DNA from: an uncultured Clostridia bacterium | Lineage (GTDB): Bacteria > Bacillota > Clostridia > TANB77 > CAG-508 | Direction of reading: 5' to 3' | Assembly: GCA_949280815.1 (NCBI GenBank) | Contig: CASDJM010000012.1 | Coordinates: forward strand, 1-39,696 | DNA length: 39,696 nucleotides | Shown here: positions 1 through 9,849 of the stretch, in pieces | Position numbering within the stretch: position 1 is the stretch's first letter | How the letters are laid out: the number at the start of each line of letters is the position of its first letter | The notes under the pieces: generated by a model | The model's database searches: none | What the model was told of the DNA's origin: nothing | The model's input: only the letters and a program-made list of their open reading frames with translations | Program-made: the position numbers and the translations under genes

Positions 1-49
1 CCTCCAATACGGACTTTCACCGATTAGCTAAACGACATGCCTGTCGCAC
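1..49 (-). mobile_element. 5' end of a group II intron (class C-like), cut by window edge
   Basis: Read on the minus strand from 49, the sequence opens with GTGCGAC, then AGGCATGTCG, then GGTGAAAGTCC. This matches the layout of group II intron domain I: a GUGYG 5' end, a short first stem, and a GGUGAAAGUCC stem. The GGCATG element resembles bacterial class C introns such as that of Oceanobacillus iheyensis (recalled, not searched). The intron starts directly behind the terminator hairpin of the HAD gene, the usual target of class C introns. The reverse transcriptase would lie outside the window. Confidence 0.75.
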
Positions 50-54
50 ATATA

Positions 55-86
55 AAATACTAGGTATTCCAACATTTGAAATACCC
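55..86 (-). terminator. Terminator of the HAD gene and probable intron target
   Basis: On the minus strand the HAD stop is followed by GGTATT, a loop, AATACC and then TAGTATTTTAT. The group II intron begins about six bases after the T-rich tail. The 13-mer AATACTAGGTATT recurs in the hairpin at 33695-33728. Confidence 0.65.
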
Positions 87-93
87 AGCTTTT

Positions 94-963
94 CTACAAT
101 AGTTCTTGTAGCACTTTTGCTACACCATCTTCTGAATTAGAAGTAGTTACATAATTAGCTATTTGTTTTACTTCTGGTGTACTTTCTCCCATCGCTACTC
201 CACATCCCGCTTCTTGTATCATCTTTTTATCATTTACATTATCTCCTATTGCCATAACTTCTTCTTTTTTTATATTTAATTTTTGAATCAGATATTCTAT
301 CGCATCCCATTTATCAACATTTTTTACTGTTATTTCTGTATAATAGTACTCTATCGTTATTTCTTCTGTTCCTTGTTTAATTGTTTTTCTCGACATATGA
401 GAAACATCTAGCACTTCAATCCCTTGTATTTTTCTTAATTTTCGAATAATAGACTGAAATATGGTTTGGTTATCATCACAAATTGTTATTTTTAAAAATT
501 TTTCTTTCTCTCTGTTTTTTACATATTCATACATATTTTCAATAATACTAATCTTAGTTTTTTTATTTTCTTCTTTTTTTAAATTTTCTTTGTGATAATA
601 CAAAACATTGTATTTTAGTGCCGTCGCTAGAATTGTCTGGTCTGTATATACATTATATGAAATACTATTTTCTTCACATATTTTAATAATTTCTAATACT
701 TTTTCTTTTGATAAGAATTTATCATATATAATTTCGCTTTTTTGGATATCATAAATAAGAGCTCCATTTCCTGCTATAAAATATTTTTTGCTCCCAATTT
801 CTTTTGCAATTGTTTGAATGGAATCAATTGGCCTTCCAGATGCTATGATAACATCAGTTCCTTTTTCTATTGTTTGCTTGATAATGTTTTTTGTGCTTTC
901 TGTTACTATTCCATATTGGTTTAACAGCGTTCCATCTAAATCAACTGCTACTAGTTTATACAT
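94..963 (-). CDS. Cof-type HAD-superfamily phosphatase
   Basis: A 289-residue cytosolic haloacid-dehalogenase hydrolase of the Cof/YwpJ (IIB) type. These enzymes dephosphorylate sugar phosphates or flavin/pyridoxal phosphates; the substrate cannot be told from sequence. Motif I is DLDGT at residues 8-12, with the nucleophile and acid/base Asp. The motif IV region GDNVNDKKM begins near residue 240, and the motif III Lys lies upstream of it. The length is normal for the family. The ATG at 963 follows an AAGGAG site. It is transcribed away from the SASP gene, with a 330-base divergent intergenic region, and ends in its own terminator. No in-frame CGG was seen. Confidence 0.93.
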   Translation of the reverse strand: MYKLVAVDLDGTLLNQYGIVTESTKNIIKQTIEKGTDVIIASGRPIDSIQTIAKEIGSKKYFIAGNGALIYDIQKSEIIYDKFLSKEKVLEIIKICEENSISYNVYTDQTILATALKYNVLYYHKENLKKEENKKTKISIIENMYEYVKNREKEKFLKITICDDNQTIFQSIIRKLRKIQGIEVLDVSHMSRKTIKQGTEEITIEYYYTEITVKNVDKWDAIEYLIQKLNIKKEEVMAIGDNVNDKKMIQEAGCGVAMGESTPEVKQIANYVTTSNSEDGVAKVLQELL

Positions 964-1059
964 ATTTCTTCACTCCTTAATTTCGACTTTTATTATAACT
1001 TTTAAAATTTTAATTTGCAACTAGTTTTTGATTTTATTTTTTATGAATGCAACTGAAAA

Positions 1060-1186
1060 ATATTAAAAAATTCTAATCCAATAAAATGAGAGCTATTTCA
1101 GTCACATTCAAAATTTCGTTAATATTAATATGGTAGCATTTGAACGTGAAAGAGGCTCATTTTATTGGATTAGAATTTTTTAATAT
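1060..1186. repeat. 127-bp MITE-like element with perfect 31-bp inverted repeats
   Basis: Positions 1060-1090 and 1156-1186 are exact reverse complements over 31 bases. A second imperfect stem lies inside (TCACATTCAAA against TTTGAACGTGA). It lies between two divergent genes, so it is not a terminator for either. No clear target-site duplication is visible. Size and symmetry suggest a MITE or a very long cruciform. The rest of the 964-1294 gap holds only A/T-rich sequence and the SASP 5' region. Confidence 0.75.
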
Positions 1187-1294
1187 CTTTTTGGAAAAAA
1201 TTGTTTGTTTAATTTTATCTTTTTTTGCGAATGATAGTATTAGAAAAAGCAAAGGTTTTTTCTGATATGTAATATTACAGGAGGTGAAAAAACG

Positions 1295-1492
1295 ATGGCA
1301 ACAAATTCAAACAAAAAATTAGTTCCAGAAGCTATGTCTGCTTTAGATAAGTTCAAATATGAAGTAGCTAGTGAAGTTGGTGTTAATTTAAAAGACGGAT
1401 ATAATGGAGATCTTACTTCTAAAGAAGCTGGTAGAATCGGTGGTAACATGGTTAGAAAAATGATACAACAAGCTGAACAACAAATGAAATAA
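1295..1492 (+). CDS. Alpha/beta-type small acid-soluble spore protein (SASP)
   Basis: A 65-residue DNA-binding protein that coats and protects the chromosome in dormant spores and is degraded by GPR protease at germination. The conserved core is present: the YEVASEVGV region around the GPR cleavage site (residues 29-37), the LTSKEAGRIGG segment and the NMVRKMI helix. Length is typical. The ATG at 1295 follows an excellent AGGAGGTG site. Expression is expected from forespore sigma-G, but I could not place a convincing sigma-G promoter. A bidirectional terminator follows. With SpoVM and SplB elsewhere in the window it shows the organism sporulates. Confidence 0.95.
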   Translation: MATNSNKKLVPEAMSALDKFKYEVASEVGVNLKDGYNGDLTSKEAGRIGGNMVRKMIQQAEQQMK

Positions 1493-1571
1493 GTTCATTT
1501 TTAGTTACTAATCTTCATTTGGTAGGAAATTAAATTTTGTTTTTATCTATTTTACTTTTAAAATACATAAA

Positions 1572-1599
1572 GGCAGGATTTGATTTCCTGCCTTTTCTT
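1572..1599. terminator. Bidirectional terminator between SASP and hpf
   Basis: GGCAGGA and TCCTGCC form a seven-pair stem around a seven-base loop. It is followed on the plus strand by TTTTCTTTTTTA and preceded by A-rich sequence that gives a weaker T tract on the minus strand. It separates two convergent genes. Confidence 0.8.
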
Positions 1600-1612
1600 T
1601 TTTATTTTATTT

Positions 1613-2140
1613 TTATGCTTCTGGTTCTACTAAACCATAATTCTTTCCATCTTTCAATTTATGAATTGCATTTACTTTTCCTGTCTCAACATTAATAAAC
1701 ACTAAAAAATTATGACTTGGCTTTTCTTTTAATTTTAAAACAGCATCTTCTGGTAACATTGGCTTAATCTCATAATAAGAAGTCTTGATAATCTCATCCT
1801 TTATTTCTGCAATTGGATCTTTATCTGCCTCCATTGTTCTAATAGAAGCATCTTTCATCATTTTTTCTCTTTTTGTTTTGGTTTTTCTAATTTGTCCCTC
1901 CAAAATATCAATATCTTTATCTATAGATGCATACATATCTTTATCTTCTGTCACTGCTCTATATTTTTCTCCATTTGCTGTTACATAGATTTCTGCAATT
2001 TGTTCATTTTTTTCTGTTTTTAAAGTAACTTCCGCTTCTGATTCTTCAAAATATTTATCAATTCTTTCCATTTTTCTTTCTACATAATCATTCATTGCTT
2101 CTGTTATCTTTAGTTCTTTCCCTGTTATTTTTATTTTCAT
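1613..2140 (-). CDS. hpf: Ribosome hibernation promoting factor, long form
   Basis: A 175-residue protein that binds the 30S decoding region and dimerises 70S ribosomes into inactive 100S particles in stationary phase. The N-terminal S30AE/YfiA domain (about residues 1-100, starting MKIKITGKELKITEAM) is joined by a charged linker to the C-terminal dimerisation domain (about 120-175, with LPEDAVLKLK and KLKDGKNYGLVEP). Both domains are the expected length, so this is the long HPF typical of Firmicutes. The ATG at 2140 follows AAAGGAG. A consensus sigma-A promoter lies just upstream at 2171-2199. Confidence 0.95.
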   Translation of the reverse strand: MKIKITGKELKITEAMNDYVERKMERIDKYFEESEAEVTLKTEKNEQIAEIYVTANGEKYRAVTEDKDMYASIDKDIDILEGQIRKTKTKREKMMKDASIRTMEADKDPIAEIKDEIIKTSYYEIKPMLPEDAVLKLKEKPSHNFLVFINVETGKVNAIHKLKDGKNYGLVEPEA

Positions 2141-2170
2141 AAAAATCGCTCCTTTCTCTTTTATGACTTT

Positions 2171-2199
2171 ATTATATACATTAATTTAAAGATTGTCAA
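2171..2199 (-). promoter_or_regulatory. Sigma-A promoter for hpf
   Basis: On the minus strand TTGACA (2199-2194), a 17-base spacer and TATAAT (2176-2171) match the consensus exactly. The hpf start lies about 30 bases downstream. Confidence 0.85.
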
Positions 2200-2301
2200 T
2201 CAATTTTTTGTTCCATTCATTTTCCTACTAATTTCCATGTTACTGGTCAATTTTAAACTAATTTTATTGATAGACCTTTTTGGCAGTAATCTCCTTGATA
2301 A

Positions 2302-3031
2302 CTAAAATAAATCTTCTATTTTATATTCTTTCTCTAATTTTTCATTAAAATAAATTTTACTTACTAATTTAAACTCTTCCAAAGCCTCATCTTTCAAATT
2401 AAAAGAATATAATTTTTTAGGTGGTGACATTACTGTATATTTAATAGCATTTAATGTACTCTCACTAATTTGAATTACACTAGTATCTTGTTTGCCACAT
2501 ATTTTACACTTTAACCCATTATCTTTAATGCTAAAATAGACTAAATCCTCTTTTTCGTTACAATTTGTACATTGCATCACTTGTGGCGTAAATCCTAAAA
2601 TGCATAATAAACGCAATTTAAATACACTTAGCACCATATCCAAATTTTTATCTGTTTCCGATATGGTATAAAGTGTATTTAAAACTAATTGTAATATTTT
2701 ATAGCAATTTTGATTTTCGTGTGTTACGTCTTGCACGATTTTATTAATATGTACTGCATATTTCAGCTTGTCTAGGTCAATTCTCAAATTGTAAAATACT
2801 TCAATTGGTTCTACAGAATTGATATGATAAGTCTGAGAACCTTTATATACCAAATATTCCCCAAAGCAAAACATTTGTGTTCCAGCCAAAAGAGCACTTT
2901 TCGGTCTTCTTGCTCCTTTGGCTACACATGAAATCTTACCGTACATTTGGTGTTAATATCGTTAGCATTTTATCAAAATCTCCCATATTATTTTCTGCTA
3001 ATACAATTCCATTTATTTTTACATTTGCCAT
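2302..3031 (-). CDS. recO: DNA repair protein RecO, needing +1 frameshift at a CGG codon
   Basis: RecO loads RecA onto SSB-coated DNA in the RecFOR pathway. The gene starts at the ATG at 3031, behind AAGGAA, with MANVKINGIVLAENN. It reads 30 codons to a CGG at 2941-2939 that is followed at once by TAA. Skipping the C gives GGT AAG and continues as GKISCVAKGARRPKS, the conserved end of the RecO OB fold. The helical domain follows, with a four-Cys zinc site (CTNCNEK and CKICGKQ). The total span of 730 bases is 243 codons plus one base, matching the usual 240-250 residues. An in-frame ATG at 2946 could only make a protein without the N-terminal strand. It follows yqzL by eight bases, in the normal Firmicutes order era-yqzL-recO. 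Confidence 0.9.
2939..2941 (-). other. CGG +1 frameshift site in recO (codon 31)
   Basis: The 0-frame reads AAT GTA CGG TAA. Dropping the C reads AAT GTA GGT AAG, Asn-Val-Gly-Lys, which joins the RecO N-terminus to the rest. Without the shift translation ends one codon later. Confidence 0.85.
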
Positions 3032-3039
3032 TTCAAATC

Positions 3040-3201
3040 TTATTCCTTCCTAAAGCTAAGGTCATCCCTCAATTCCTCTTTTAGAGATTTTGAAGAATGT
3101 TCCTCCATCCCTTTTTCAATATATTCGATTTGTTTTAATTCCATAAAAGCATTAATATCTCCTGTATTTTTAAAGGTTTCCCATGCTATCTTTTTTATCA
3201 T
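3040..3201 (-). CDS. yqzL: YqzL family small protein
   Basis: A 53-residue protein beginning MIKKIAWETFKNTGDINAF. The W-x-x-F-x-x-T-G-x-[IV] core and its position between era and recO are typical of the YqzL family, whose function is not established. The rest is charged and helical, with no membrane segment. The ATG at 3201 follows AAAGGAAGTGAG. The stop lies eight bases before the recO start, and the AAGGAA that serves recO overlaps its last codons, so the two are translationally adjacent. Confidence 0.8.
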   Translation of the reverse strand: MIKKIAWETFKNTGDINAFMELKQIEYIEKGMEEHSSKSLKEELRDDLSFRKE

Positions 3202-3333
3202 AAGCTCACTTCCTTTACTTAAAGTTTTACCTTTAATTTTATCTTTTGCTATTTTATATTTTTTTATACACTTTCCCCTTATTTTTGAAAAATTTATCTA
3301 TACGCTAGACAGAAGAGGCAGAATTAAATTCTC

Positions 3334-3370
3334 TATATTATAGAAAGTTCAGAGAACTGTCTATAATATA
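3334..3370 (-). terminator. Stem-loop after era, possible terminator or processing site
   Basis: TATATTATAG and CTATAATATA form a ten-pair stem with an inner AGTTC/GAACT stem. It lies five bases past the era stop on the minus strand. The 3' side lacks a clear T tract, so it may be an mRNA processing or attenuation hairpin between era and yqzL rather than a terminator. Confidence 0.45.
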
Positions 3371-3375
3371 AAGAA

Positions 3376-4281
3376 CTACTTCAATTTAAATTTATTGACA
3401 ATAGCATCATTTGACTGCCAATCCATTTTTACTTTTACCCAAGTTTTTAAATTTATTTTCATTCCAAAGTTCTTTTCCATATCAATTCTAGCACTTCTTC
3501 CAATTCTTTTTAACATTTCACCATTCTTTCCTATGATAATCCCTTTATGAGACTCTCTTAGACAATAAATAGTTGCTTCTATATCATAAATTTCTTCCCC
3601 TTGTTTATTATTTCTTTGCTTCATTTTTTCCACTTCTACATAAATACCATGAGGAACTTCATCTTGCAATAATTTTAAAGCTTTCTCTCGAATTGTCTCC
3701 TCTGCCAATTGCCTTAAAGTTTGATCAGTATACTCTTCTATATCATAATATGCTGGTCCTGGCTTTAAGTTCTTTTCAATCTCATCTAAAATAATCTCTT
3801 TATATTTTGGATTCGTTGCTGAAATAGGAATAACAGCTTCAAAATCATACTCTTTACGATATAAATCAATTAAACTCAAAAGACTTTCCCTTTCTACTAA
3901 ATCAATCTTATTAATAATCAAAATTGTTTTTCTCTTAGTTTCTTTAATCTTATCTAAAATAATCGTATCTCCCCTACCAATATCCTTACTAGTCGCCTCT
4001 ATCAAAAACAAAACAACATCACTATCTGGAATGCTAGAAAAAGAAGTCTCCACCATCGTTTCATTCAACTTCGTCTTTGGCTTATGAATCCCAGGTGTAT
4101 CCGTAAAAACAATTTGACTACTCTCTCGATTCACAATTCCTTTAATCGCTGTTCTAGTAGTCTGTACCTTATTCGCAATCGCTGCCACCTTTTCTCCAAC
4201 TAATAAATTCAATAAAGTCGACTTTCCTACATTTGTTCTTCCAATTAATGTTACAAACCCTGATTTAAACTCTTCTTTCAT
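3376..4281 (-). CDS. era: GTPase Era
   Basis: A 301-residue GTPase needed for 16S rRNA processing and 30S assembly. G1 is GRTNVGKS (residues 14-21), G3 is DTPGIH, G4 is NKID. The C-terminal KH domain contains GIIIGKNGEMLKRIG. I chose the ATG at 4281 (MKEEFKSGFV) because the family starts here. The upstream open frame runs through a REP palindrome that would encode an arbitrary Cys-rich peptide. An AAGGAG lies 14 bases before the ATG, a rather long spacing. The REP at 4311-4341 sits directly upstream in the leader. It is followed by yqzL and recO. Confidence 0.96.
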   Translation of the reverse strand: MKEEFKSGFVTLIGRTNVGKSTLLNLLVGEKVAAIANKVQTTRTAIKGIVNRESSQIVFTDTPGIHKPKTKLNETMVETSFSSIPDSDVVLFLIEATSKDIGRGDTIILDKIKETKRKTILIINKIDLVERESLLSLIDLYRKEYDFEAVIPISATNPKYKEIILDEIEKNLKPGPAYYDIEEYTDQTLRQLAEETIREKALKLLQDEVPHGIYVEVEKMKQRNNKQGEEIYDIEATIYCLRESHKGIIIGKNGEMLKRIGRSARIDMEKNFGMKINLKTWVKVKMDWQSNDAIVNKFKLK

Positions 4282-4310
4282 AATTTCTGTATCTTCTCCT
4301 TCTTTGTGGG

Positions 4311-4341
4311 TGGCGAGTTTGGGACAGGCACAGACTCGCCA
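4311..4341. repeat. REP palindrome, family B, copy 1
   Basis: A 31-base palindromic repeat with TGGCGAGT/ACTCGCCA arms and the core TTGGGACAGGCACAG. An identical copy in the same orientation is at 25126-25156. It ends 29 bases before the era start codon. Confidence 0.9.
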
Positions 4342-4431
4342 TAAATATCTTCTTCTATTATACACCATTTTTTCGCTAAATTTGTAGAATTTGAATTTTT
4401 TTTATTTTTTCTTATGGTACTTTTTAATTTC

Positions 4432-4468
4432 AAACTAAAATACCCGCATAATGCAGGTATTTTAGTTT
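4432..4468 (-). terminator. Terminator downstream of the glycosyltransferase gene
   Basis: AAACTAAAATACC and GGTATTTTAGTTT form a 13-pair stem with an 11-base loop, about 25 bases past the stop of the gene at 4495. The AT-rich stem end can act as the weak-pairing tract. Confidence 0.7.
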
Positions 4469-4494
4469 TCCGGTCTAAAATAATTATAAAAATT

Positions 4495-5787
4495 TCAAGC
4501 ATAAGCCTGACGCTTTTTAAAGCTAAGTAAATTTGTAATTTCGCTTTCTGAATTTTTGGTTCTTTTGTTTTTTCTTGCTCTTTCTTGTTCCAATTCTCTT
4601 TTTTGCTTCTCAGCCATAGATTGGCAAATCGCCTTTTGATAAGTAAAGTGTGTATCTTGTGCTATTTTGCTCCAATTGTATTGATTTCTCACTTTATTTT
4701 TTGCTCGTTTGGTTATATCTGCACATAATTTATAGTCATATAATAATTCTAATATAGAATCTGCAATTGAATTTGCATTTCCACAATAAGCCTTCATTCC
4801 ATTGCCTCTATGTTCTACTATTTCATTTAATCCACCAATGTCTGAAACGACAACTGGATTTTCTGATAGCATAGCTTCTAATGCGACAATTCCAAATGGT
4901 TCATATGTACTTGGAAAAACAGATACATCTGCTGCTTTATACATTTTTTGTACATCTTTTCCTCCCATATAACCTGCAAAATACACTTTATTGGATATTC
5001 CCATAGCATTTACTTGTTGTTTCAATTCCTCTAACATTCCGCCTTTTCCACATATAACAAGTTTTGTATCATGGTATCCTTGTAATATTTTTGGCATAGC
5101 TGAAATCAAATGCTGAACTCCTTTTTCATAGACCAGTCTTCCCATAAATAAAATGATTTTTTCATTGTCCATGGCATATTTTCTTCTGAAATTATAATCT
5201 CTTTCTACTCCATTAAATAGATTTAAATTTACTCCATTTGGTACTACATTTATTTTTTCATAAGGTAATCCAAATAATCTTTGTAATTCATTTTTCATAT
5301 AATTACTATTTACAATTACTTCTGCTGATTCATAAGTCAACATCCATTCTGTATCATTAATATATCTTTGTTGTTCATCATGAATGCCACTATTTCTTCC
5401 TGCTTCTGTTGCATGAATGGTAGAAACAATTGGAATATTGTATGAATTTTTTAAAGTTTTTGCTGTATAAGCTACTAACCAATCATGTGCATGAATGACA
5501 TCAAATTTTCCTTTCTCTGCTATGATTTCATTTGCTTTTGCAAGCATGTTGAAATTCATTTGCATAATCCAATCAATAAAATTGTTTGGATTTATCATAT
5601 AATTATCTACTCTATATACTTTCACGCCTTTGTCATCTTCAAAATAAGAATCCTCTCCATCACGATAGGTTACAACTGTTACATCATGACCATCTTTTAA
5701 TAATGTTCTTGATAAATCATATACAACTCTAGAAATTCCCCCTACAACTCTCGGTGGATATTCCCATGTTAACATTAATATTTTCAT
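4495..5787 (-). CDS. GT4-family glycosyltransferase (glycogen synthase-like)
   Basis: A 430-residue GT-B fold retaining glycosyltransferase. The N-terminal Rossmann domain opens MKILMLTWEYPPRVVGG with the glycine-rich acceptor loop. The C-terminal domain carries GRLVYEKGVQHL and the E-x7-E sugar-nucleotide motif in EPFGIVALEAM. The family includes bacterial glycogen synthases and sugar-lipid transferases; the donor and acceptor are unknown. There is no membrane segment. The last 40 residues are a charged tail rich in Lys, Arg and Glu. I set the start at the ATG at 5787, behind AAAGGAAG and at the family start. It stands alone, with a terminator after it. Confidence 0.88.
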   Translation of the reverse strand: MKILMLTWEYPPRVVGGISRVVYDLSRTLLKDGHDVTVVTYRDGEDSYFEDDKGVKVYRVDNYMINPNNFIDWIMQMNFNMLAKANEIIAEKGKFDVIHAHDWLVAYTAKTLKNSYNIPIVSTIHATEAGRNSGIHDEQQRYINDTEWMLTYESAEVIVNSNYMKNELQRLFGLPYEKINVVPNGVNLNLFNGVERDYNFRRKYAMDNEKIILFMGRLVYEKGVQHLISAMPKILQGYHDTKLVICGKGGMLEELKQQVNAMGISNKVYFAGYMGGKDVQKMYKAADVSVFPSTYEPFGIVALEAMLSENPVVVSDIGGLNEIVEHRGNGMKAYCGNANSIADSILELLYDYKLCADITKRAKNKVRNQYNWSKIAQDTHFTYQKAICQSMAEKQKRELEQERARKNKRTKNSESEITNLLSFKKRQAYA

Positions 5788-5924
5788 GGATTTTCTTCCT
5801 TTCTTCTCCATTCTCTTTTGTTTTTCATTTTTTGACATTTTTCTTTATCTTAATATATTGTATACAACTTTTCAAAAAATGTAAACGCTTTTTGATAATT
5901 TTTTTGATTTTTTGCATTTTATTA

Positions 5925-5964
5925 GTTACAGTTCAGCCTTATTATCTGTTGTTCTTGTGAGAAA
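5925..5964. repeat. Dispersed intergenic repeat D, copy 1
   Basis: A 40-base segment starting GTTACAGTTCAGCC that recurs inverted at 32268-32307 with one mismatch. Here it also forms an imperfect hairpin with AAGGCTGACCAGTAAC at 5970-5985. It lies in the 436-base gene-free stretch 5788-6223, together with repeat E and a terminator. Confidence 0.75.
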
Positions 5965-6039
5965 AGAGCAAGGCTGACCAGTAACTTTTATTGTTATAAT
6001 TCACAGTTTAATTATTGAATAACAAAAGCTACTTTAAAA

Positions 6040-6081
6040 AACGTTTAATTGTTTGCCTACAAAAATTGCAAAGCAATTTTT
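6040..6081. repeat. Dispersed intergenic repeat E, copy 1
   Basis: ACGTTTAATTGTTTG followed by a hairpin AAAAATTGC-AAA-GCAATTTTT. The same hairpin plus CAATTAAACGT recurs inverted at 30598-30638 downstream of rpmB. Confidence 0.65.
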
Positions 6082-6136
6082 CTGTGAAACGTATTTTTGA
6101 TGTATAGAAAAATCAGAAATTTTTCCTATACAATAA

Positions 6137-6193
6137 AAAAGTGAGCCTAAGATTTTCTATTAAATGCAAATTTTAAGAAAATCTTAGGCTCGC
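6137..6193 (-). terminator. Terminator of the WG-repeat protein gene
   Basis: GAGCCTAAGATTTTC and GAAAATCTTAGGCTC form a perfect 15-pair stem, followed on the minus strand by ACTTTTTTATTG. It lies about 30 bases past the stop of the gene at 6224. Confidence 0.85.
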
Positions 6194-6223
6194 CATATTT
6201 AATTATAATATTTTTTATTCTTC

Positions 6224-7816
6224 TCAATATTCTTCTTGACTTTGCTCTTGAACTTGTTGCTGTTCTTCTCCTTGATGTTCCTCTTGATTTTCTTCCTGTA
6301 CTTGTTGTTGATTTCCTTCCTCACCATAATCACTATGTTGTCCTTCATTGTCCCCATTGTTATCATTTTGTTGTTCTTGTTCTTCTCTTTCTGGCTCTGC
6401 CGTATTATCTCTTTGATGATTAGAATCCTCACGATTATTATTATCTTCATTAGTAGTTGAATTTTGCGTCTGATTTGTTGTATTTGGTTGTCCTGTTATT
6501 CCATATCTATTTAACCATTCTTCTGCATCTATAATCTGATCATTCACACTAATATAATAATGTCTCTCCCCGCCACTTATTGTCATATAAATATCATCTG
6601 CTATGGTAGAAAACAATTCAGAACCTGATGTATTAACCAATGTGTATTTTTTATCTTTACATGCTACCAATACATTATAATTTGGAATGACTAGTAAATT
6701 GATTGCATCTTTATTGCTTGATGCAATATAACCTAAACTATCATATTTATATTCTACTACTTGATTTCCACTTTTATCATATAAACCCCAATATTTATCC
6801 TTTTTAACCGGTATCAAATTATCTGCCAATATGTATTTATTCTTTATATTATTTTGTGAAAATTTTGAAATATCAAATCCTATCGCATCATTTTCTATAT
6901 ATATCTTGATATTTCCTTTTATATCTATCATACCATATTTATTATCTTTTTTCGCTATATATAGTCCTGCATCACTATCCATTAGTTCAATACTATCATA
7001 TATAATTTGTACTTTTGTCTCTCTATTGGCTGACATGATTCCTACTTTTTTATTCGTTTCTACTAAGAAATCTCCTGTATTTAAGAGATAAGTAATATTA
7101 TCATATTTCGGTTCTAGTATTACAGTACCATCTACTCCAATTACCCCATATTGCTTATTATTTTTATCTTTTAATACTATTAATTGATTATTTAATATTG
7201 CTTTTTGATTTCTAAATTCACTATCTAATTCAACATATCCATAATCTAATACTTTATTCGCATAATATCGATACAAATATGGCATTGTAAAAATAGTAAT
7301 TGTATTTTTTTGTTGGTCATAATTAAAGCTAAGATTAAATGCTTTTTCTAATCCTTCTGTCGAAACATATAACACACCATTTATTGCTTTTACCGGATTT
7401 TTCATATAGACATATTCATAATCACTATTGCTTTGTGTTAAATCCAATTTATATATTTTATTTTGTCCCAATTCAAAATTTGCCACTTCGTTTTGATTCT
7501 GCACATAACATTTACTTTGTTCTTCTGACTTTTCAGTATATTCTCCATTATAACTTTCATAGCCAAAGTATGCTGCAATTTCTTTAATTGGTGCATACAC
7601 CATTCCATCATCTTCAAATACTAATAAACTTTTGAGTTTTTCACTTTCTTGTCCATCAATTGTTAATTCCATAACTGTACTTTTAAGATACATTAAATAC
7701 CCCATGATTGCTATGATAATAATTACTACTAAAATAATGGCGATTAATATAATTGTTGTGGTTTTCTTCTTTTTGATTTCTTCTCTATTTCGAAAACTTT
7801 CTTCCATTAAATTCAT
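6224..7816 (-). CDS. Membrane-anchored WG-repeat protein with stalk-like domain
   Basis: A 530-residue protein of unknown function. A short basic cytosolic start (residues 1-20) is followed by one hydrophobic segment (about 21-45), so most of it is extracellular. Residues 50-180 look like the copper-amine-oxidase-N/stalk domain common in clostridial surface proteins (VYAPIKEIAAYFGY and VLYVSTEGLEKAF). Residues 220-430 contain WG-type repeats such as YGVIGVDGTVILEPKYD, YGMIDIKGNIKIY and YWGLYDKSGNQVVEYKYD. The last 90 residues are low-complexity Gln, Glu and Asn, probably spanning the cell wall. The ATG at 7816 follows GGAGG. It ends in a strong terminator. Confidence 0.75.
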   Translation of the reverse strand: MNLMEESFRNREEIKKKKTTTIILIAIILVVIIIIAIMGYLMYLKSTVMELTIDGQESEKLKSLLVFEDDGMVYAPIKEIAAYFGYESYNGEYTEKSEEQSKCYVQNQNEVANFELGQNKIYKLDLTQSNSDYEYVYMKNPVKAINGVLYVSTEGLEKAFNLSFNYDQQKNTITIFTMPYLYRYYANKVLDYGYVELDSEFRNQKAILNNQLIVLKDKNNKQYGVIGVDGTVILEPKYDNITYLLNTGDFLVETNKKVGIMSANRETKVQIIYDSIELMDSDAGLYIAKKDNKYGMIDIKGNIKIYIENDAIGFDISKFSQNNIKNKYILADNLIPVKKDKYWGLYDKSGNQVVEYKYDSLGYIASSNKDAINLLVIPNYNVLVACKDKKYTLVNTSGSELFSTIADDIYMTISGGERHYYISVNDQIIDAEEWLNRYGITGQPNTTNQTQNSTTNEDNNNREDSNHQRDNTAEPEREEQEQQNDNNGDNEGQHSDYGEEGNQQQVQEENQEEHQGEEQQQVQEQSQEEY

Positions 7817-7830
7817 ACATATACCTCCAT

Positions 7831-9755
<1,925 letters not shown>

Positions 9756-9805
9756 AATTATCCTATCCTTTCTCAATTATAATTATCGCCCCTATTTTAT
9801 TATTT

Positions 9806-9836
9806 TGTGACAAGAGGGTCGTCCCTTTTTGTCACA
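9806..9836. repeat. REP palindrome, family A, copy 2
   Basis: Identical in sequence and orientation to 8971-9001, with identity running a few bases into both flanks. It lies 50 bases upstream of the transposase start and 13 bases past the stop of the NUDIX gene. Confidence 0.92.
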
Positions 9837-9849
9837 CTTTTGGTATCTT

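Noticed and set aside
1200..1294. Sigma-G promoter of the SASP gene
   Set aside because: Expected on biological grounds, but no pair of -35 and -10 boxes with proper spacing is convincing.
2944..2946. ATG at 2946 as the true recO start
   Set aside because: It would remove the first strands of the OB fold, whereas a normal start with a ribosome site exists at 3031, and no AGGAGG precedes 2946 at a fitting distance.
4282..4368. N-terminal extension of Era through the REP at 4311
   Set aside because: The extension is encoded by the palindrome, is Cys-rich and unlike any Era, and the family start at 4281 is present. The same applies to upstream frames of tgt, the kinase and the radical SAM gene.
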